Shown: positions 34,771-43,608 of the stretch, one piece after another
How positions within the stretch are numbered: position 1 is the first letter of the stretch
Layout: each line of letters starts with the position of its first letter
Origin: Thermococcus zilligii AN1
GTDB lineage: Archaea > Methanobacteriota_B > Thermococci > Thermococcales > Thermococcaceae
Direction: 5' to 3'
DNA length: 64,000 nucleotides
Assembly (NCBI RefSeq): GCF_000258515.1
Contig: NZ_AJLF01000002.1
Coordinates: forward strand, 483,396-547,395
Translations under genes and position numbers: made by a program
Notes under the pieces: generated by a model
What the model was told of the DNA's origin: nothing
Seen by the model: only the letters and a program-made list of their open reading frames with translations
The model's database searches: none

Positions 34771-35093
34771 GGCGAGGGGGCCGGGGGCTCTCGGGGCACT
34801 CCCGAGGAAGTTCCGCCCACCCCACCGGGGCCGCGGTGCCGCAAGGCACCGGCCGAGAGGCCGGGCAACGGCGCAGAAACGACACGGCCTCCGGGGGATG
34901 TGGATGACGCGTGCGAAGGGCCCGGCGACGGTGCCCGAGCTAACCCGCAGACTATCCCGGGGGATGCGGTGAAACGGCCGTCCCGCGGGGTGCAAGGCCA
35001 AAGAGGGGCGATGAGTCCCCGGTGTGAGCCCCGTGGTAGGCCGCTCAGTCGAATGCCCCCTTGATACAGAAGGCGGGCTACGGCCCCCTCGCC
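34771..35093 (+). ncRNA. rnpB: RNase P RNA (archaeal type A)
   Basis: About 323 nt. The ends pair perfectly as helix P1 (GGCGAGGGGGCCG at 34771-34783 with CGGCCCCCTCGCC at 35081-35093). The conserved core is present: GAGGAAGTTCCGCCC (34804-34818, CR-I), CAGAAACGACAC near 34875, and ACAGAAGGCGGGCTA (35066-35080), whose ACAGA-x-GGC core completes helix P4 of the catalytic core. The RNA removes 5' leaders from pre-tRNAs together with Pop5/Rpp proteins. Its 3' end abuts the stop codon of a convergent gene. Confidence 0.96.
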
Positions 35094-35948
35094 CTACTTT
35101 CTTAGAACATCGAGGGCCGAGGCAAGGAGTATCAGCGCACCCCCTATTGCCGTTGTTACCCCTGGAACCTCCCCGAAGATGAGGAAGGCATAAATGACGG
35201 CGCTCATAGGGTCGAGGTAGCTGAGCAGTGCCGCTTCCCCGGCCTCGACTTCCTTCAGCCCTTCCATGTAGAGGAGGAGGGCCAGGAAGGTGTGCACCAG
35301 TGCTATTATGCCAACAACTCCGAGTGCGCGGGGAGTTAGCGAGAGGCCCCTCAATGCCACCAGCGGGGCCAGCAGGAGGGTGGCGAAGAGGAGCTGGAAA
35401 AAGGTCAGGGCGGCGCTTTCAACGTCCCTCAGGTACCTGCCCAGGAGAGTGACCAGGGCGTAGAAGAAGGCCCCAGCGAGGGCGAAGAGTATTCCGATGA
35501 AGTCCCCGCTGGAGGGCGAGGGCTTCTCCTGGAGACCTATCATGAGGGCGCCGAGGCCGAGGAAGGCCATCCCCACGTAGGGGAGCCTCCCCTTAATGTC
35601 CTCCCCGAGGAAGAGGCCCGCGAGGAGGACGACGATGATGGGGGCGAGGTAGTATATCAGGGTAGCCTTGGCTATCGTGGTGTGCATTACCGCCGAGAAG
35701 AAGAAAACCCAGTTCAGGGCCAGTGCCAGCCCGAGGAGAAACACGAGACCAAGTTTTGGCCTTACGCTTGAAAACGCTTTGCCCAGCCATCTGCGCTCCT
35801 TCAGGGAGTAGCCGACGAAGAAGATAGCGCTCCCCATAAGCACCCTCATGAAGGCCAGGCTGAGCCCGTTGAGAGTTGAAAAACGCGCGAATACACCAAC
35901 GCTACCCCAGATCAGCATGGAAGCTGCTATCTTAACCCTCCCGTTCAT
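35094..35948 (-). CDS. EamA/DMT-family transporter
   Basis: 284-residue ten-helix drug/metabolite-type transporter with two EamA repeats. Landmarks are ASMLIWGSVGVFARF (about 9-23), LIYYLAPIIVVLLAGLFLGED (about 96-116), and YLDPMSAVIYAFLIFGEVPGVTTAIGGALILLAS near the end. The substrate is unknown. The start overlaps the last 17 nt of priS and GGGGATGG lies just before it, so it is translated from the primase mRNA. The gene stops one base after the end of RNase P RNA on the other strand. Confidence 0.88.
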   Translation of the reverse strand: MNGRVKIAASMLIWGSVGVFARFSTLNGLSLAFMRVLMGSAIFFVGYSLKERRWLGKAFSSVRPKLGLVFLLGLALALNWVFFFSAVMHTTIAKATLIYYLAPIIVVLLAGLFLGEDIKGRLPYVGMAFLGLGALMIGLQEKPSPSSGDFIGILFALAGAFFYALVTLLGRYLRDVESAALTFFQLLFATLLLAPLVALRGLSLTPRALGVVGIIALVHTFLALLLYMEGLKEVEAGEAALLSYLDPMSAVIYAFLIFGEVPGVTTAIGGALILLASALDVLRK

Positions 35949-36984
35949 AGCCCATCCCCTGTTCTTCTGCCCATTGCCGGTAGGCTTCCCTCACTTCCTC
36001 CCGCCGGAACCCGGGGACGGCATCTTTAAACGGGTCGAACTTTTCCAGTTTACTCTCATCCTGACCTATGTAAGTGGCCACGAAGCCGACTTTTGAGTGA
36101 AGACTGGATGGCACCCTTAGAATTCTCTTTACGTCTATTGTGACCTTTCCATCAAAGTATGCCTTGGAAAAGGTGCTTGACAACGCGAAGAGTTTTAGAA
36201 TCCCTCTCTGCCCTATCCCCTGCGGAAAAGCCGTGAGAAGGGCATTTCTAACGAACCCCTCATACAGTTCTTCTCTTTTTTCGAGAAGGCTTTCAACTTG
36301 GTTTTTTCTGAAGCCGATGTTTCTCAGGTGGTTTTCGTTTATCCTTCTTATGAAATACCCAAACCTCAGTCGGAACACCCTAAAATAGCCGCTTGAGAGC
36401 ATTATTCTCCTGCTTTGAAGATCCTCAAAGGTTATCTCTTCGGCGGCGCTAACGTACGCAAGAATTTTCTCCCTTGCCTTATGGTCCAGGTTCATGGCCC
36501 AGTCGTCCAGAATGCGGATGTGATATCCCCTCCCCGAGTAGACGACATGAACTTCCTCGAGCCCAAAGTCCTCCTTCAGAATTACCAGCGTGTCCTTTGC
36601 CAGTTCTTTGGCGTCTTCGAGGCACACCGGACAAACCTGGCCCGAGGGGTGAACCTGCAGGCACCTCCTCAGGGGGAGGTCTTTTGCATCTATGTCAAAC
36701 ACCAACTCCGCCCCAATCCAGCCCCCCATTTCCCGCGGATCCTCGTACAGGGCGACGCTGGAGAAAATCGCGTAGGGGGACGTTGCTCTGACGTAATCCT
36801 CCAGATCCCTTATGTCTGAAAAGGTGTTTTTCCTGTCGCTCGGCCCCTCGCCGGTGTGATCAAAACCGAACTCTCTCTTCTCCAGGCTCTCCACAATAAA
36901 GTCTGGCAGTTTCTTCGCGCTCCATTCTTTTGTGTAGTACTCCCTTCTCTCCTCGGGCGTTGCTTCCCTAAAGAGCTCGCTCAC
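35932..36984 (-). CDS. priS: DNA primase small (catalytic) subunit PriS
   Basis: 350-residue archaeal/eukaryal-type primase. The catalytic aspartates are in LVFDIDAKDLPLRRC (about 95-110), followed by a zinc-binding CPVCLEDAKELA, the SGRGYHIRILD motif (about 150-160) with its histidine and arginine, and RIMLSSGYFRVFRLRFGYFIRRI. Chosen start GTG 36984 (SELFREATPEERREYY); GGTGAGG lies before it and the earlier GTG at 36993 overlaps that site. The gene overlaps priL by 17 nt and the DMT gene by 17 nt. Confidence 0.95.
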   Translation of the reverse strand: MSELFREATPEERREYYTKEWSAKKLPDFIVESLEKREFGFDHTGEGPSDRKNTFSDIRDLEDYVRATSPYAIFSSVALYEDPREMGGWIGAELVFDIDAKDLPLRRCLQVHPSGQVCPVCLEDAKELAKDTLVILKEDFGLEEVHVVYSGRGYHIRILDDWAMNLDHKAREKILAYVSAAEEITFEDLQSRRIMLSSGYFRVFRLRFGYFIRRINENHLRNIGFRKNQVESLLEKREELYEGFVRNALLTAFPQGIGQRGILKLFALSSTFSKAYFDGKVTIDVKRILRVPSSLHSKVGFVATYIGQDESKLEKFDPFKDAVPGFRREEVREAYRQWAEEQGMGYEREG

Positions 36985-38161
36985 CTTCCTCACCTTCTTC
37001 CTTTTTCCTCTCGTGGTAAAGTCTCTTCAGGTAATAGGTCAGCGGATTCTTTATCCCCCGGCAGTATCTGTCCGGTTTGCAGAGTTCCGGAGCGTTTGCC
37101 CGGATCTTGTCGCAGTTCGGCGGGAAGTACCAGGGGGAGTTGCCGCTGTCCTCCAGGGAGGGAGTGTCGGTGTAGCCGAAGCCGAGATGGTACCAGATGT
37201 TCTTTATCTCGTTCGGTTGATCCTCAAACAGGGGTGGCTTGCAGCGATTCCCCGCCTCTATTATGATGGGCAGTATATCTTTCTCTATGACTCCCATGTC
37301 CTTCATGCAGTCTTTGATCCTGACGTCTCTCCTCGGGGGGTTTGGGCAGATTCGGGCATAGCTAAGGAAGCTCGTTAGCAGGACTGTTATAGCGTAGTTT
37401 CTCATTCCACTTCCCACTCCGGAGAGAGCCTTTTTGATACACGGTGGAAAGAGATCAAAGCGCAGTGGCTGGGCTCCAACCGGGCCCATTTTCTCGATTC
37501 TTTCCTTGAATCTTTCCTGGGCAAGTTCCCTCAGCTTTTCGTACACTTCGATGTAGAACTCTGGGATGTCTTCCCTTATTTCATAGAGCAAGTTAACGGC
37601 CCTTTCGAGGTTTCTCTCGAAGTGCCTCTTCCACAGGTCCATCACGTCGTCCCTTTTCAGGTACACCCAGCTGTTACGTATGTAAACGTTCTTCAGGCTT
37701 TCATTCCATAATGGGAGAAAATGCCTTAGCCATATTTTGTACTCTATCCTCAGCTTTTTCCGTTCTTCCTCCGCTATCTCCCTGTGCCGGAGCTTTTCCA
37801 GGATTAGGCGGTCTTTTTCTGGGATTTCACCCTCTCCAACTGCCCTTACTGGGAGGGAGAGTTTTTCCAGGCTCTGACTTTTCTCAATCCTTTTCAGGTA
37901 TATGGCCATGTTCTTCTCCTTTACGAGCTCCATCTCGAAGCCGTAGGGTGAGTGAGCGAGAGCCCCTAAAAGGGCGTAAAATCCCATTAAGTCCTTCCAG
38001 CCCTCCATTGAAACCAGCTCATTGGGGATATCCCCCTCCCATGTAACCCTGCTCATGACATCGCCGATTTCAACGTAAAGCGGAATCTTTTCCAGAAACT
38101 CTTCGATCCCACCAAAGTCCTGGATTATTCTCCTGGCCTCTTGACCGAACGGGTCAAGCAT
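36968..38161 (-). CDS. priL: DNA primase large subunit PriL
   Basis: 397-residue partner of PriS that regulates initiation and product length. The C-terminal domain holds the cysteines of the [4Fe-4S] cluster: FPPCIKKALSGVGSGMRNYAI (about 240-260), YARICPNPPRRDVRIKDC and the later GNRCKPP and PNAPELCKPD. The helical N-terminal region is less conserved. The ATG at 38161 follows GGTG; the end overlaps priS, giving equimolar synthesis. No promoter-like element was chosen for the pair. Confidence 0.95.
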   Translation of the reverse strand: MLDPFGQEARRIIQDFGGIEEFLEKIPLYVEIGDVMSRVTWEGDIPNELVSMEGWKDLMGFYALLGALAHSPYGFEMELVKEKNMAIYLKRIEKSQSLEKLSLPVRAVGEGEIPEKDRLILEKLRHREIAEEERKKLRIEYKIWLRHFLPLWNESLKNVYIRNSWVYLKRDDVMDLWKRHFERNLERAVNLLYEIREDIPEFYIEVYEKLRELAQERFKERIEKMGPVGAQPLRFDLFPPCIKKALSGVGSGMRNYAITVLLTSFLSYARICPNPPRRDVRIKDCMKDMGVIEKDILPIIIEAGNRCKPPLFEDQPNEIKNIWYHLGFGYTDTPSLEDSGNSPWYFPPNCDKIRANAPELCKPDRYCRGIKNPLTYYLKRLYHERKKEEGEEGERAL

Positions 38162-38263
38162 GTGATTGCACCGGTAGTGGATGGGACTTGCTCGGATAAA
38201 ACCCTTTCGGGGAAAAGCTTAAATATTCACTTCTACTCACATATGGGCAAGAGGTGAACAAAA

Positions 38264-38854
38264 ATGATGCTGATACTGGAGGAATACTTTAAGGACTACC
38301 CCGCGAGAAGGAAGGTTGTGGAATTCCTTTTCGAGAACGGGCTCAGCGTGAAAAACGGTAAAATTTACCTCCGGAACGTCGAAGTTCCAGTAAGTGAACT
38401 TGCCAGGGTCATAGGTGTCAACAGGAAGATAATCTACCACACTATTGAGTACATCGAGAACACCTACCCGCTCAGGCTCATCTTTGAGAGGCTTAATCCC
38501 CTTCCCAGCCTCACCGAGGTGGCCCCCCTCATGGGCTGGGAAGTTCTGGAGATAGAGCTGGAAAAGGATGCCTATCTTAAGGCGTCCTCGGAGGTATTCA
38601 GACTTCTTCACGAAAACAATATCCCGGTCATAGAAGTCTTCAGCAGAAATCTGAGGGAAGAGCCGGCCAAACTCTACATAGTTATCGACGGCACCATTCC
38701 GGTCGAGGTTTTCGTGAAAATCAAGGACATCCAGGGTTTCAGAAAGCTCATAATTCACACCCCAGAAAGGGATAAGGAGAAGTTCGTGTGCAACTACTGT
38801 GAAGTCAAGTACTGTCCAAAGAGAGTCCTCCTCGAGCGCATGACTATCCAGTGA
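38264..38854 (+). CDS. HTH/ACT-domain predicted regulator of amino-acid metabolism
   Basis: 196 residues. An N-terminal winged-helix-like region ([25 protein letters not shown]..., [23 protein letters not shown], about 10-70) is followed by an ACT domain (about 90-165: [37 protein letters not shown]) that would bind a small ligand. A C-terminal cysteine motif [15 protein letters not shown] (about 178-192) may bind metal. It matches an archaeal family of predicted amino-acid regulators. GAGGTGA and a TATA-like GCTTAAATATTC (about 38216-38227) precede it. The stop overlaps acylphosphatase on the other strand. Confidence 0.8.
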   Translation: MMLILEEYFKDYPARRKVVEFLFENGLSVKNGKIYLRNVEVPVSELARVIGVNRKIIYHTIEYIENTYPLRLIFERLNPLPSLTEVAPLMGWEVLEIELEKDAYLKASSEVFRLLHENNIPVIEVFSRNLREEPAKLYIVIDGTIPVEVFVKIKDIQGFRKLIIHTPERDKEKFVCNYCEVKYCPKRVLLERMTIQ

Positions 38855-39119
38855 CCTTGAATCCTTCCAGCCCCTCTGGTTCTTCCCATTTTACCTCCAC
38901 TCTTGTTACCCTGGCCATGGGAGGTCCCTGGTGGGCCCAACCGATTAGAGCCTCAACCCTCTCTGCTTCCCCCTCTACAACTGCTTCAACGCTTCCATCT
39001 GGCAGGTTTCTTACCCATCCTGCTAAGCCGAGCTTTCTGGCTTCTCTGCTCATGCTCCACCTGAAGCCTACTCCCTGGACTCTTCCATAAATCCTGAGGT
39101 GGGCTCTAACCCTTTCCAT
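38844..39119 (-). CDS. acyP: Acylphosphatase
   Basis: 91-residue alpha/beta enzyme hydrolysing acyl phosphates such as carbamoyl phosphate. The phosphate-binding loop and catalytic arginine sit in [16 protein letters not shown] (about 12-27), with the conserved asparagine in [18 protein letters not shown] (about 34-51). The end FKVTG is typical. GGGATGG precedes the ATG. The 3' ends of this gene and the ACT regulator overlap by 11 nt. Confidence 0.95.
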   Translation of the reverse strand: MERVRAHLRIYGRVQGVGFRWSMSREARKLGLAGWVRNLPDGSVEAVVEGEAERVEALIGWAHQGPPMARVTRVEVKWEEPEGLEGFKVTG

Positions 39120-39187
39120 GAGCCATCCCTTCTGGATTACCCCGTAACCGATTTAAGCTTATTCGTCCAAAAGCCTCCGGTGGAACC

Positions 39188-39502
39188 ATGGAGATGATTA
39201 TGGTTTACACGACTTTTCCTGATTGGGACACTGCAAGGGAGATCACGAGAAAACTGCTGGAAATGAAGCTCATAGTCTGTGCCAACCTCCGCGAGCACGA
39301 GGCAATGTACTGGTGGGAGGGGAAGATTGAAGAGGGGAAGGAGGTCGGTGCCATCTACAAGACGGAGGTGAGCAAGTGGAAGGAGCTTAGGGATACCCTC
39401 AGGGAGCTTCATCCCTATGAAGTACCCCTCATAGCCAGGATAGACCTCGACAAACTCAACAGGGAGTACTCCGAATGGATGGGCAGGGTGCTCTTCGGAT
39501 GA
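39188..39502 (+). CDS. cutA: Divalent-cation tolerance protein CutA
   Basis: 104-residue trimeric ferredoxin-like protein implicated in copper/metal tolerance. It shows [29 protein letters not shown] (about 6-34), the [20 protein letters not shown] segment (about 40-59) and [17 protein letters not shown] (about 75-91). Starts at 39188 with GGTGG 4-5 nt upstream. It overlaps the next gene by 4 nt (ATGA), so the two form an operon. Confidence 0.95.
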   Translation: MEMIMVYTTFPDWDTAREITRKLLEMKLIVCANLREHEAMYWWEGKIEEGKEVGAIYKTEVSKWKELRDTLRELHPYEVPLIARIDLDKLNREYSEWMGRVLFG

Positions 39503-40086
39503 TACGGAAAGTAAAGCCCCAGATCCGCGTGGTCGGATTCGATGATGGGACGTTTTCCTTCTCCTCCAAACTTAACCGCGAGAGGACCCTCCTGATAGGG
39601 GTCATCATGAAAGGTTCTCAGGAAGTAGTCGGCGTTCTCTCGCGCTGGATAACCGTCGATGGAAGGGATGCCACGGACACAATTATCGATGCGGTGAACT
39701 CCTCCCGCTTTAAAGACCTGCGCGTCATCCTCCTCAAAGGGATAACCTACGCCGGCTTCAACGTCGTGGACGTTGAAAGGCTCCACGGGGAGACGGGCCT
39801 TCCCGTCGTGGTCGTGGTGAGGAAAAAGCCGGACATTGCTGCCATGGAGAACGCTCTAAGAAATCACTTTCCAGACGCCGAAGAGCGGATTGAGCTCCTC
39901 AGGAGAGCCCCTCCACTCCTCGAACTCATTCCCGGAAAGCTCTACATCCAGGTGGTCGGCGTCGATGAGGAAACCGCTGGAGAGATAGTCCGCGTTACAA
40001 CAAGAACTGGCCTCATTCCCGAACCCTTAAGGCTGGCCCACATGATTGCCAGTGCGGTCATGACGGGCGAGAGCACGAGGGAGTAG
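39499..40086 (+). CDS. UPF0215 (DUF99) family protein
   Basis: 195-residue archaeal protein: [19 protein letters not shown] at the start, [34 protein letters not shown] in the middle and [24 protein letters not shown] at the end. The fold is thought to be related to RNase H/endonuclease V; an acidic pair (FDDG) lies in the first strand. Its function is not known. The ATG overlaps the cutA stop. Confidence 0.87.
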   Translation: MIRKVKPQIRVVGFDDGTFSFSSKLNRERTLLIGVIMKGSQEVVGVLSRWITVDGRDATDTIIDAVNSSRFKDLRVILLKGITYAGFNVVDVERLHGETGLPVVVVVRKKPDIAAMENALRNHFPDAEERIELLRRAPPLLELIPGKLYIQVVGVDEETAGEIVRVTTRTGLIPEPLRLAHMIASAVMTGESTRE

Positions 40087-40097
40087 GTTTATAAGCC
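40085..40097 (+). promoter_or_regulatory. Promoter of the C/D box RNA
   Basis: AGGTTTATAAGCC overlaps the stop codon of the DUF99 gene and is centred about 27 nt before the predicted 5' end of the small RNA. Confidence 0.6.
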
Positions 40098-40116
40098 CGC
40101 TGGAAAAGAAGAAAGC

Positions 40117-40179
40117 GACCGATGATGGCAACAGGGTAGCTACCGAAGCTTGATGTGGAAGCCGTTCCAGTCTGAGGTC
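40117..40179 (+). ncRNA. C/D box 2'-O-methylation guide RNA
   Basis: About 63 nt filling the gap between two convergent genes. Box order fits archaeal C/D RNAs: C box ATGATGG (40122-40128), D' box CCGA (40143-40146), C' box TGATGTG (40151-40157), D box CTGA (40172-40175). A short terminal stem is formed by GACC (40117-40120) and GGTC (40176-40179). Two guide segments of about 12 nt lie before D' (AACAGGGTAGCTA) and before D (AGCCGTTCCAGT). L7Ae, Nop5 and fibrillarin would assemble on it. The targets, expected in rRNA or tRNA, were not identified. A TATA element stands at the correct distance. Confidence 0.75.
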
Positions 40180-41028
40180 TCATTCGCACGGTACGAGAAG
40201 TACCGGTATCTTTGCGTCCCTCATGACCCTCTCTGCAGTGCTTCCCAGGATCAGATCCTTGAGGAAGCTCCTTCCCTTCTTGCCCATTACTATCATGCTC
40301 GCCTTCTTCGCAAGTGCCATCCCTATTATGGCCCGGCTTGCCACTCCGACGGTTACTTCTTTTTCCATTGGCTTTGAGAACGCCTCCGCGGCTTTCTCCA
40401 GGTTCGCCTTTGCGATCTCAATGTTGTGCTCCAGCTCCTCAACCTTTCCATAGTCGACGGAATGGAGGAGTATCCCGCTTTCCATTAGCTCTTCGAACTT
40501 TTTAGTCGTCTGGATAACCCCCTGAGAGCATTTTGAAAAGTCAAGGGCCAGCAGAGGCTTTTTGAAGATGTCCAAGCAGGATCCAAAGGTCGGCTCGAAC
40601 TTTTTATCTTTTTCCTCGTACTTGAGGATCAGGACGGGCTTTTTTGAAGTTCTCGCGAGGTTTGAGGCTGTACTGCCCATGAACATCCTTCTCCAGATGT
40701 TTTCCCCAGCGTTCGGGATTATTATCAGGTCAATGTTTTCCCTGCTGGCGTACTCCGCGATCTCTATCGAGGGGATTCCCACAAGGACGTCGGTGATTAT
40801 CCTGATCCTCTCGCCCGTTGCTTTTCTGAGTTCCCCGGCCAACTCAGAGATCTTGACTCGGTATGCCTCTTGAAGCGAGAAGGCCTCGAACTCCAGTGTT
40901 GCTATGTCGAGGACGTGGATGATGTGGAGTTCTTCGACCCCCAGGCGGACAATCTCGGGTATGCAGTTCCTCAGGGCGTGGAGCGAGACCTCCGAGAAGT
41001 CAGTCGGGTACAAAACCTTCTCAAACAT
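40180..41028 (-). CDS. Tandem universal stress protein (UspA x2)
   Basis: 282 residues with two Usp domains (about 1-138 and 148-282). The first begins MFEKVLYPTDFSEVSLHAL and contains GSTASNLARTSKKPVLILK. The second contains MIVMGKKGRSFLKDLILGSTAERVMRDAKIPVLLVP, whose G-x2-G-x9-GS-type loop binds ATP. The first domain's loop (PNAGENIWRRMFMGSTAS) deviates and may not bind nucleotide. AGGTGACC precedes the ATG at 41028. A TATA-like AACTTTAATAAGC (41061-41074) lies upstream; the spacer is shared with gcvT. The role is general stress signalling. Confidence 0.87.
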   Translation of the reverse strand: MFEKVLYPTDFSEVSLHALRNCIPEIVRLGVEELHIIHVLDIATLEFEAFSLQEAYRVKISELAGELRKATGERIRIITDVLVGIPSIEIAEYASRENIDLIIIPNAGENIWRRMFMGSTASNLARTSKKPVLILKYEEKDKKFEPTFGSCLDIFKKPLLALDFSKCSQGVIQTTKKFEELMESGILLHSVDYGKVEELEHNIEIAKANLEKAAEAFSKPMEKEVTVGVASRAIIGMALAKKASMIVMGKKGRSFLKDLILGSTAERVMRDAKIPVLLVPCE

Positions 41029-41091
41029 TCTGGTCACCTCAGTATTTATTTGTACTTCAATGCTTATTAAAGTTGCCCATGTATTGGAAAG

Positions 41092-41114
41092 GGTTATAAC
41101 GCTTCGATCGAAGC
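41092..41114 (+). promoter_or_regulatory. gcvT promoter with 14-bp palindrome
   Basis: TATA-like GGTTATAAC (41092-41100) is followed directly by the perfect palindrome GCTTCGATCGAAGC (41101-41114), spanning the stretch between TATA and the likely start of transcription. Its 10-bp core TTCGATCGAA also occurs at 7947-7956. It is a likely repressor site; the regulator is unknown. Confidence 0.55.
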
Positions 41115-41130
41115 TTCAGCGGTGATAGCC

Positions 41131-42327
41131 ATGGTCAAAAGAGTTCATATCTTCGACTGGCACAGGGAGCACGCGAAAAAGGTTGAGGAATTCGCCGGCT
41201 GGGAGATGCCCATCTGGTATTCGAGCATAAAGGAGGAGCACTTGGCCGTTAGGAACGGCGTTGGAATCTTCGACGTCTCCCACATGGGGGAGATATTCTT
41301 CCGCGGCAAAGACGCTTTAGAGTTCCTCCAGTACGTAACGACAAACGATATAAGCAGGCCCCCAGCGATAAGCGGGACTTACACCCTTGTCCTCAACGAG
41401 AGGGGGGCCGTTAAGGACGAAACGCTTGTCTTCAACATGGGGAACGACACCTACATGATGGTCTGCGACAGCGATGCGTTTGAAAAGCTCGACGCCTGGT
41501 TCAACGCGATAAAGCGCGGAATCGAGAAGTTCGGCGATATAGACCTCGAGATAGAGAACAAGACCTATGACATGGCTATGTTCTCGATACAGGGGCCTAA
41601 AGCGAGGGACCTTGCAAAAGATCTCTTCGGCATAGACATCAATGGCCTCTGGTGGTTCCAGGCCAAGGAAGTTGAGCTCGACGGCATCAGGATGCTCCTC
41701 TCGAGGAGCGGCTACACCGGCGAAAACGGCTTCGAGGTCTACTTCGAGGACTCCAACCCCTACCACCCGGACCCGTCCAAGAGGGGCGAGCCGGAGAAGG
41801 CACTCTACGTCTGGAAAACCATCCTTGAGGCCGGGGAGCAGTACGGCATAAGGCCCGCGGGATTGGGCGCGAGGGACACGCTCCGCCTTGAAGCAGGCTA
41901 CACCCTCTACGGAAACGAGACGAAGGAGAAGCAGCTCCTCAGCACGGACATCGACGAAGTGACCCCCCTCCAGGCCAACCTCGAATTTGCCCTCTTCTGG
42001 GACAAGGAGTTCATAGGGAAGGAAGCTCTGCTGAAGCAGAGGGAGCGGGGGTTGCCGAGCAAGATGGTTCACTTCAAGATGGTCGACAAGGGCATCCCGA
42101 GGGAGGGCTACAGGGTTTATGCGAACGGACAGCCAATTGGCGAAGTTACCAGTGGAACGCTCTCACCTCTCCTCGGTGTAGGTATTGGAATAGCCTTTGT
42201 AAAGCCTGAATACGCCAGACCGGGCGTGGAAATCGAGGTAGATATAAGGGGCGACCTCAAGAAGGCCCTCACAGTTGCACCGCCCTTCTATGACCCCAAG
42301 AAGTACGGGGCCTTCAGGGAGGAGTGA
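41131..42327 (+). CDS. gcvT: Glycine cleavage system T protein (aminomethyltransferase)
   Basis: 398-residue folate enzyme that takes the aminomethyl group from the lipoylated H protein, releasing ammonia and making methylene-tetrahydrofolate. It shows [29 protein letters not shown] (about 27-55), [18 protein letters not shown] (about 190-207), the [16 protein letters not shown] segment (about 247-262) and [21 protein letters not shown] near the end. GGTGAT lies 5 nt before the ATG at 41131; two upstream in-frame codons are less likely starts. Other gcv genes are not in the window. Confidence 0.95.
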   Translation: MVKRVHIFDWHREHAKKVEEFAGWEMPIWYSSIKEEHLAVRNGVGIFDVSHMGEIFFRGKDALEFLQYVTTNDISRPPAISGTYTLVLNERGAVKDETLVFNMGNDTYMMVCDSDAFEKLDAWFNAIKRGIEKFGDIDLEIENKTYDMAMFSIQGPKARDLAKDLFGIDINGLWWFQAKEVELDGIRMLLSRSGYTGENGFEVYFEDSNPYHPDPSKRGEPEKALYVWKTILEAGEQYGIRPAGLGARDTLRLEAGYTLYGNETKEKQLLSTDIDEVTPLQANLEFALFWDKEFIGKEALLKQRERGLPSKMVHFKMVDKGIPREGYRVYANGQPIGEVTSGTLSPLLGVGIGIAFVKPEYARPGVEIEVDIRGDLKKALTVAPPFYDPKKYGAFREE

Positions 42328-42339
42328 GTTTTTAAATCC
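42328..42339 (+). promoter_or_regulatory. Promoter of a leaderless DMT-transporter mRNA
   Basis: GTTTTTAAATCC begins right behind the gcvT stop and is centred 25 nt before the next ATG. Transcription would start at the ATG itself, giving an mRNA without leader; indeed no RBS is present. Confidence 0.6.
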
Positions 42340-42357
42340 TCGCTCCCTTCTTTTTTC

Positions 42358-43188
42358 ATGCCTAAAAAGCACGCTTTCCTCGTGGTACTGCTCTGGTCCA
42401 CAGTGGCAAGTGCCTTCAAGCTCTCGCTGAGGTATTTGACGCCACTTCAGTTGCTTTTCTACGCTTCTCTGACTTCCCTTATCATCTTCGGCTTTCTCTA
42501 CTCGCGCGAATTCTCGCTGAGGAAGAAGCACCTCCGCTCCACCTACCTCGGGTTGATGAACCCGTTCCTCTACTACACCGTCCTCTTCTCGGCCTATGAC
42601 AGACTCCCAGCGCAGGAGGCGCAGGCTTTGAACTACACCTGGCCGCTCATGCTCGTTCTCCTCTCGGTTCCCCTCCTCGGAAAGAAGCCCCAAAAAAGGG
42701 CTGTTCTGGGACTTTCGATCGGCTTCTTTGGGGCGCTGCTCGTGGCCACAAGGGGGAACATAACGAGCCTGGACTTCTCAGACTCAACCGGTGTCGCTCT
42801 TGGCCTCGGGAGTGCGGTGATATGGGCCACATACTGGCTTCTGAACCTGAGGGATGATAGACCACCAATCGAGAAGATGTTCTGGAACTTCCTCTTCGGG
42901 TTCGCTTACGTTTTCACCGCCCTGGCTCTCTCGGGCGGGCTCGCCATTCCGCCCCTTGGAGGCCTTGCTGGAGCGGTTTACGTCGGCCTCTTCGAGATGG
43001 GCGTTACTTTTTTCCTGTGGTACAAAGCCATAGAGGACGAGATGGAGTTCGCCTCAAACCTGGCCTACCTCGTGCCCTTCCTGAGCCTTTTCTTCATCTC
43101 GGTCATTGTCAGTGAGAGCATAGCGCCCGCGACGGTTCTCGGGCTGGCGATGATAGTCGGCGGTATAATAGTTGGGAAGAGAGGTTGA
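42358..43188 (+). CDS. EamA/DMT-family transporter, leaderless
   Basis: 276-residue ten-helix transporter: LVVLLWSTVASAFKLSLRYL (about 7-26) at the start, AYDRLPAQEAQALNYTWPLMLVLLSVPLLGKKPQKR (about 80-115) and the second repeat beginning GVALGLGSAVIWATYWLLNL. The final helices end in VLGLAMIVGGIIVGKRG. The substrate is unknown. No ribosome binding site precedes the ATG, but the TATA element is at leaderless distance. Confidence 0.88.
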   Translation: MPKKHAFLVVLLWSTVASAFKLSLRYLTPLQLLFYASLTSLIIFGFLYSREFSLRKKHLRSTYLGLMNPFLYYTVLFSAYDRLPAQEAQALNYTWPLMLVLLSVPLLGKKPQKRAVLGLSIGFFGALLVATRGNITSLDFSDSTGVALGLGSAVIWATYWLLNLRDDRPPIEKMFWNFLFGFAYVFTALALSGGLAIPPLGGLAGAVYVGLFEMGVTFFLWYKAIEDEMEFASNLAYLVPFLSLFFISVIVSESIAPATVLGLAMIVGGIIVGKRG

Positions 43189-43328
43189 GTTGAACGACAG
43201 CGAAAGCGGCACGGAACTTTGCAGTGCAGACGTGGTTCTCGCTAACTTGCGCGGTTAGGTAAGGGAGTCAACTTCTCCTTTAGAATTCTCAACAACATCC
43301 TGCCAGCGCTTTGCGAAAAGGGCTGTTG

Positions 43329-43406
43329 TGGTGGGCCCGCGGGGGTTCGAACCCCGGACCTCCCGCTTATCAGGCGGGCGCTCTGACCAGGCTGAGCCAC
43401 GGGCCC
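43329..43406 (-). tRNA. tRNA-Ile (anticodon GAT)
   Basis: 78 nt with acceptor GGGCCCG/CGGGCCC, anticodon stem CCCGC/GCGGG around CTGATAA (anticodon GAT), T loop GTTCGAACC and an encoded CCA. It reads ATC and ATT. It lies 13 nt downstream of tRNA-Glu with no separate TATA element, so the two are a joint transcript. Confidence 0.96.
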
Positions 43407-43419
43407 TCGAGAAAGGTTC

Positions 43420-43497
43420 TGGTGCCCCGGCCGGGATTTGAACCCGGGGCGCGGGATCGAGAGTCCCGCATGTTTGACCGGGCTACACCACCGGGGC
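43420..43497 (-). tRNA. tRNA-Glu (anticodon CTC)
   Basis: 78 nt with acceptor GCCCCGG/CCGGGGC, anticodon stem CGGGA/TCCCG around CTCTCGA (anticodon CTC), T loop GTTCAAATC and an encoded CCA. It decodes GAG. First tRNA of a Glu-Ile pair. Confidence 0.95.
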
Positions 43498-43523
43498 GTG
43501 TCCAAAGTTAGGGAGTCGGGAGG

Positions 43524-43536
43524 GTTTAAAAAGTTT
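43524..43536 (-). promoter_or_regulatory. Promoter of the tRNA-Glu/tRNA-Ile pair
   Basis: AAACTTTTTAAAC on the minus strand, centred about 33 nt before tRNA-Glu and nearly identical to the tRNA-Ala promoter at 8245-8256. Confidence 0.75.
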
Positions 43537-43608
43537 TTGGTTGTTTCCTGTTCGCTTTGATAAAGACGTTCATAAAAGTTTGAAAGGTTAGCTTGGGATC
43601 TGGACGTC

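Noticed and set aside
43189..43328. Spacer between the DMT gene and tRNA-Ile
   Set aside because: Checked on both strands for a small gene or attachment site; only a 22-codon frame without start signals. No direct repeat of a tRNA 3' end was seen, so no integrated element is claimed.
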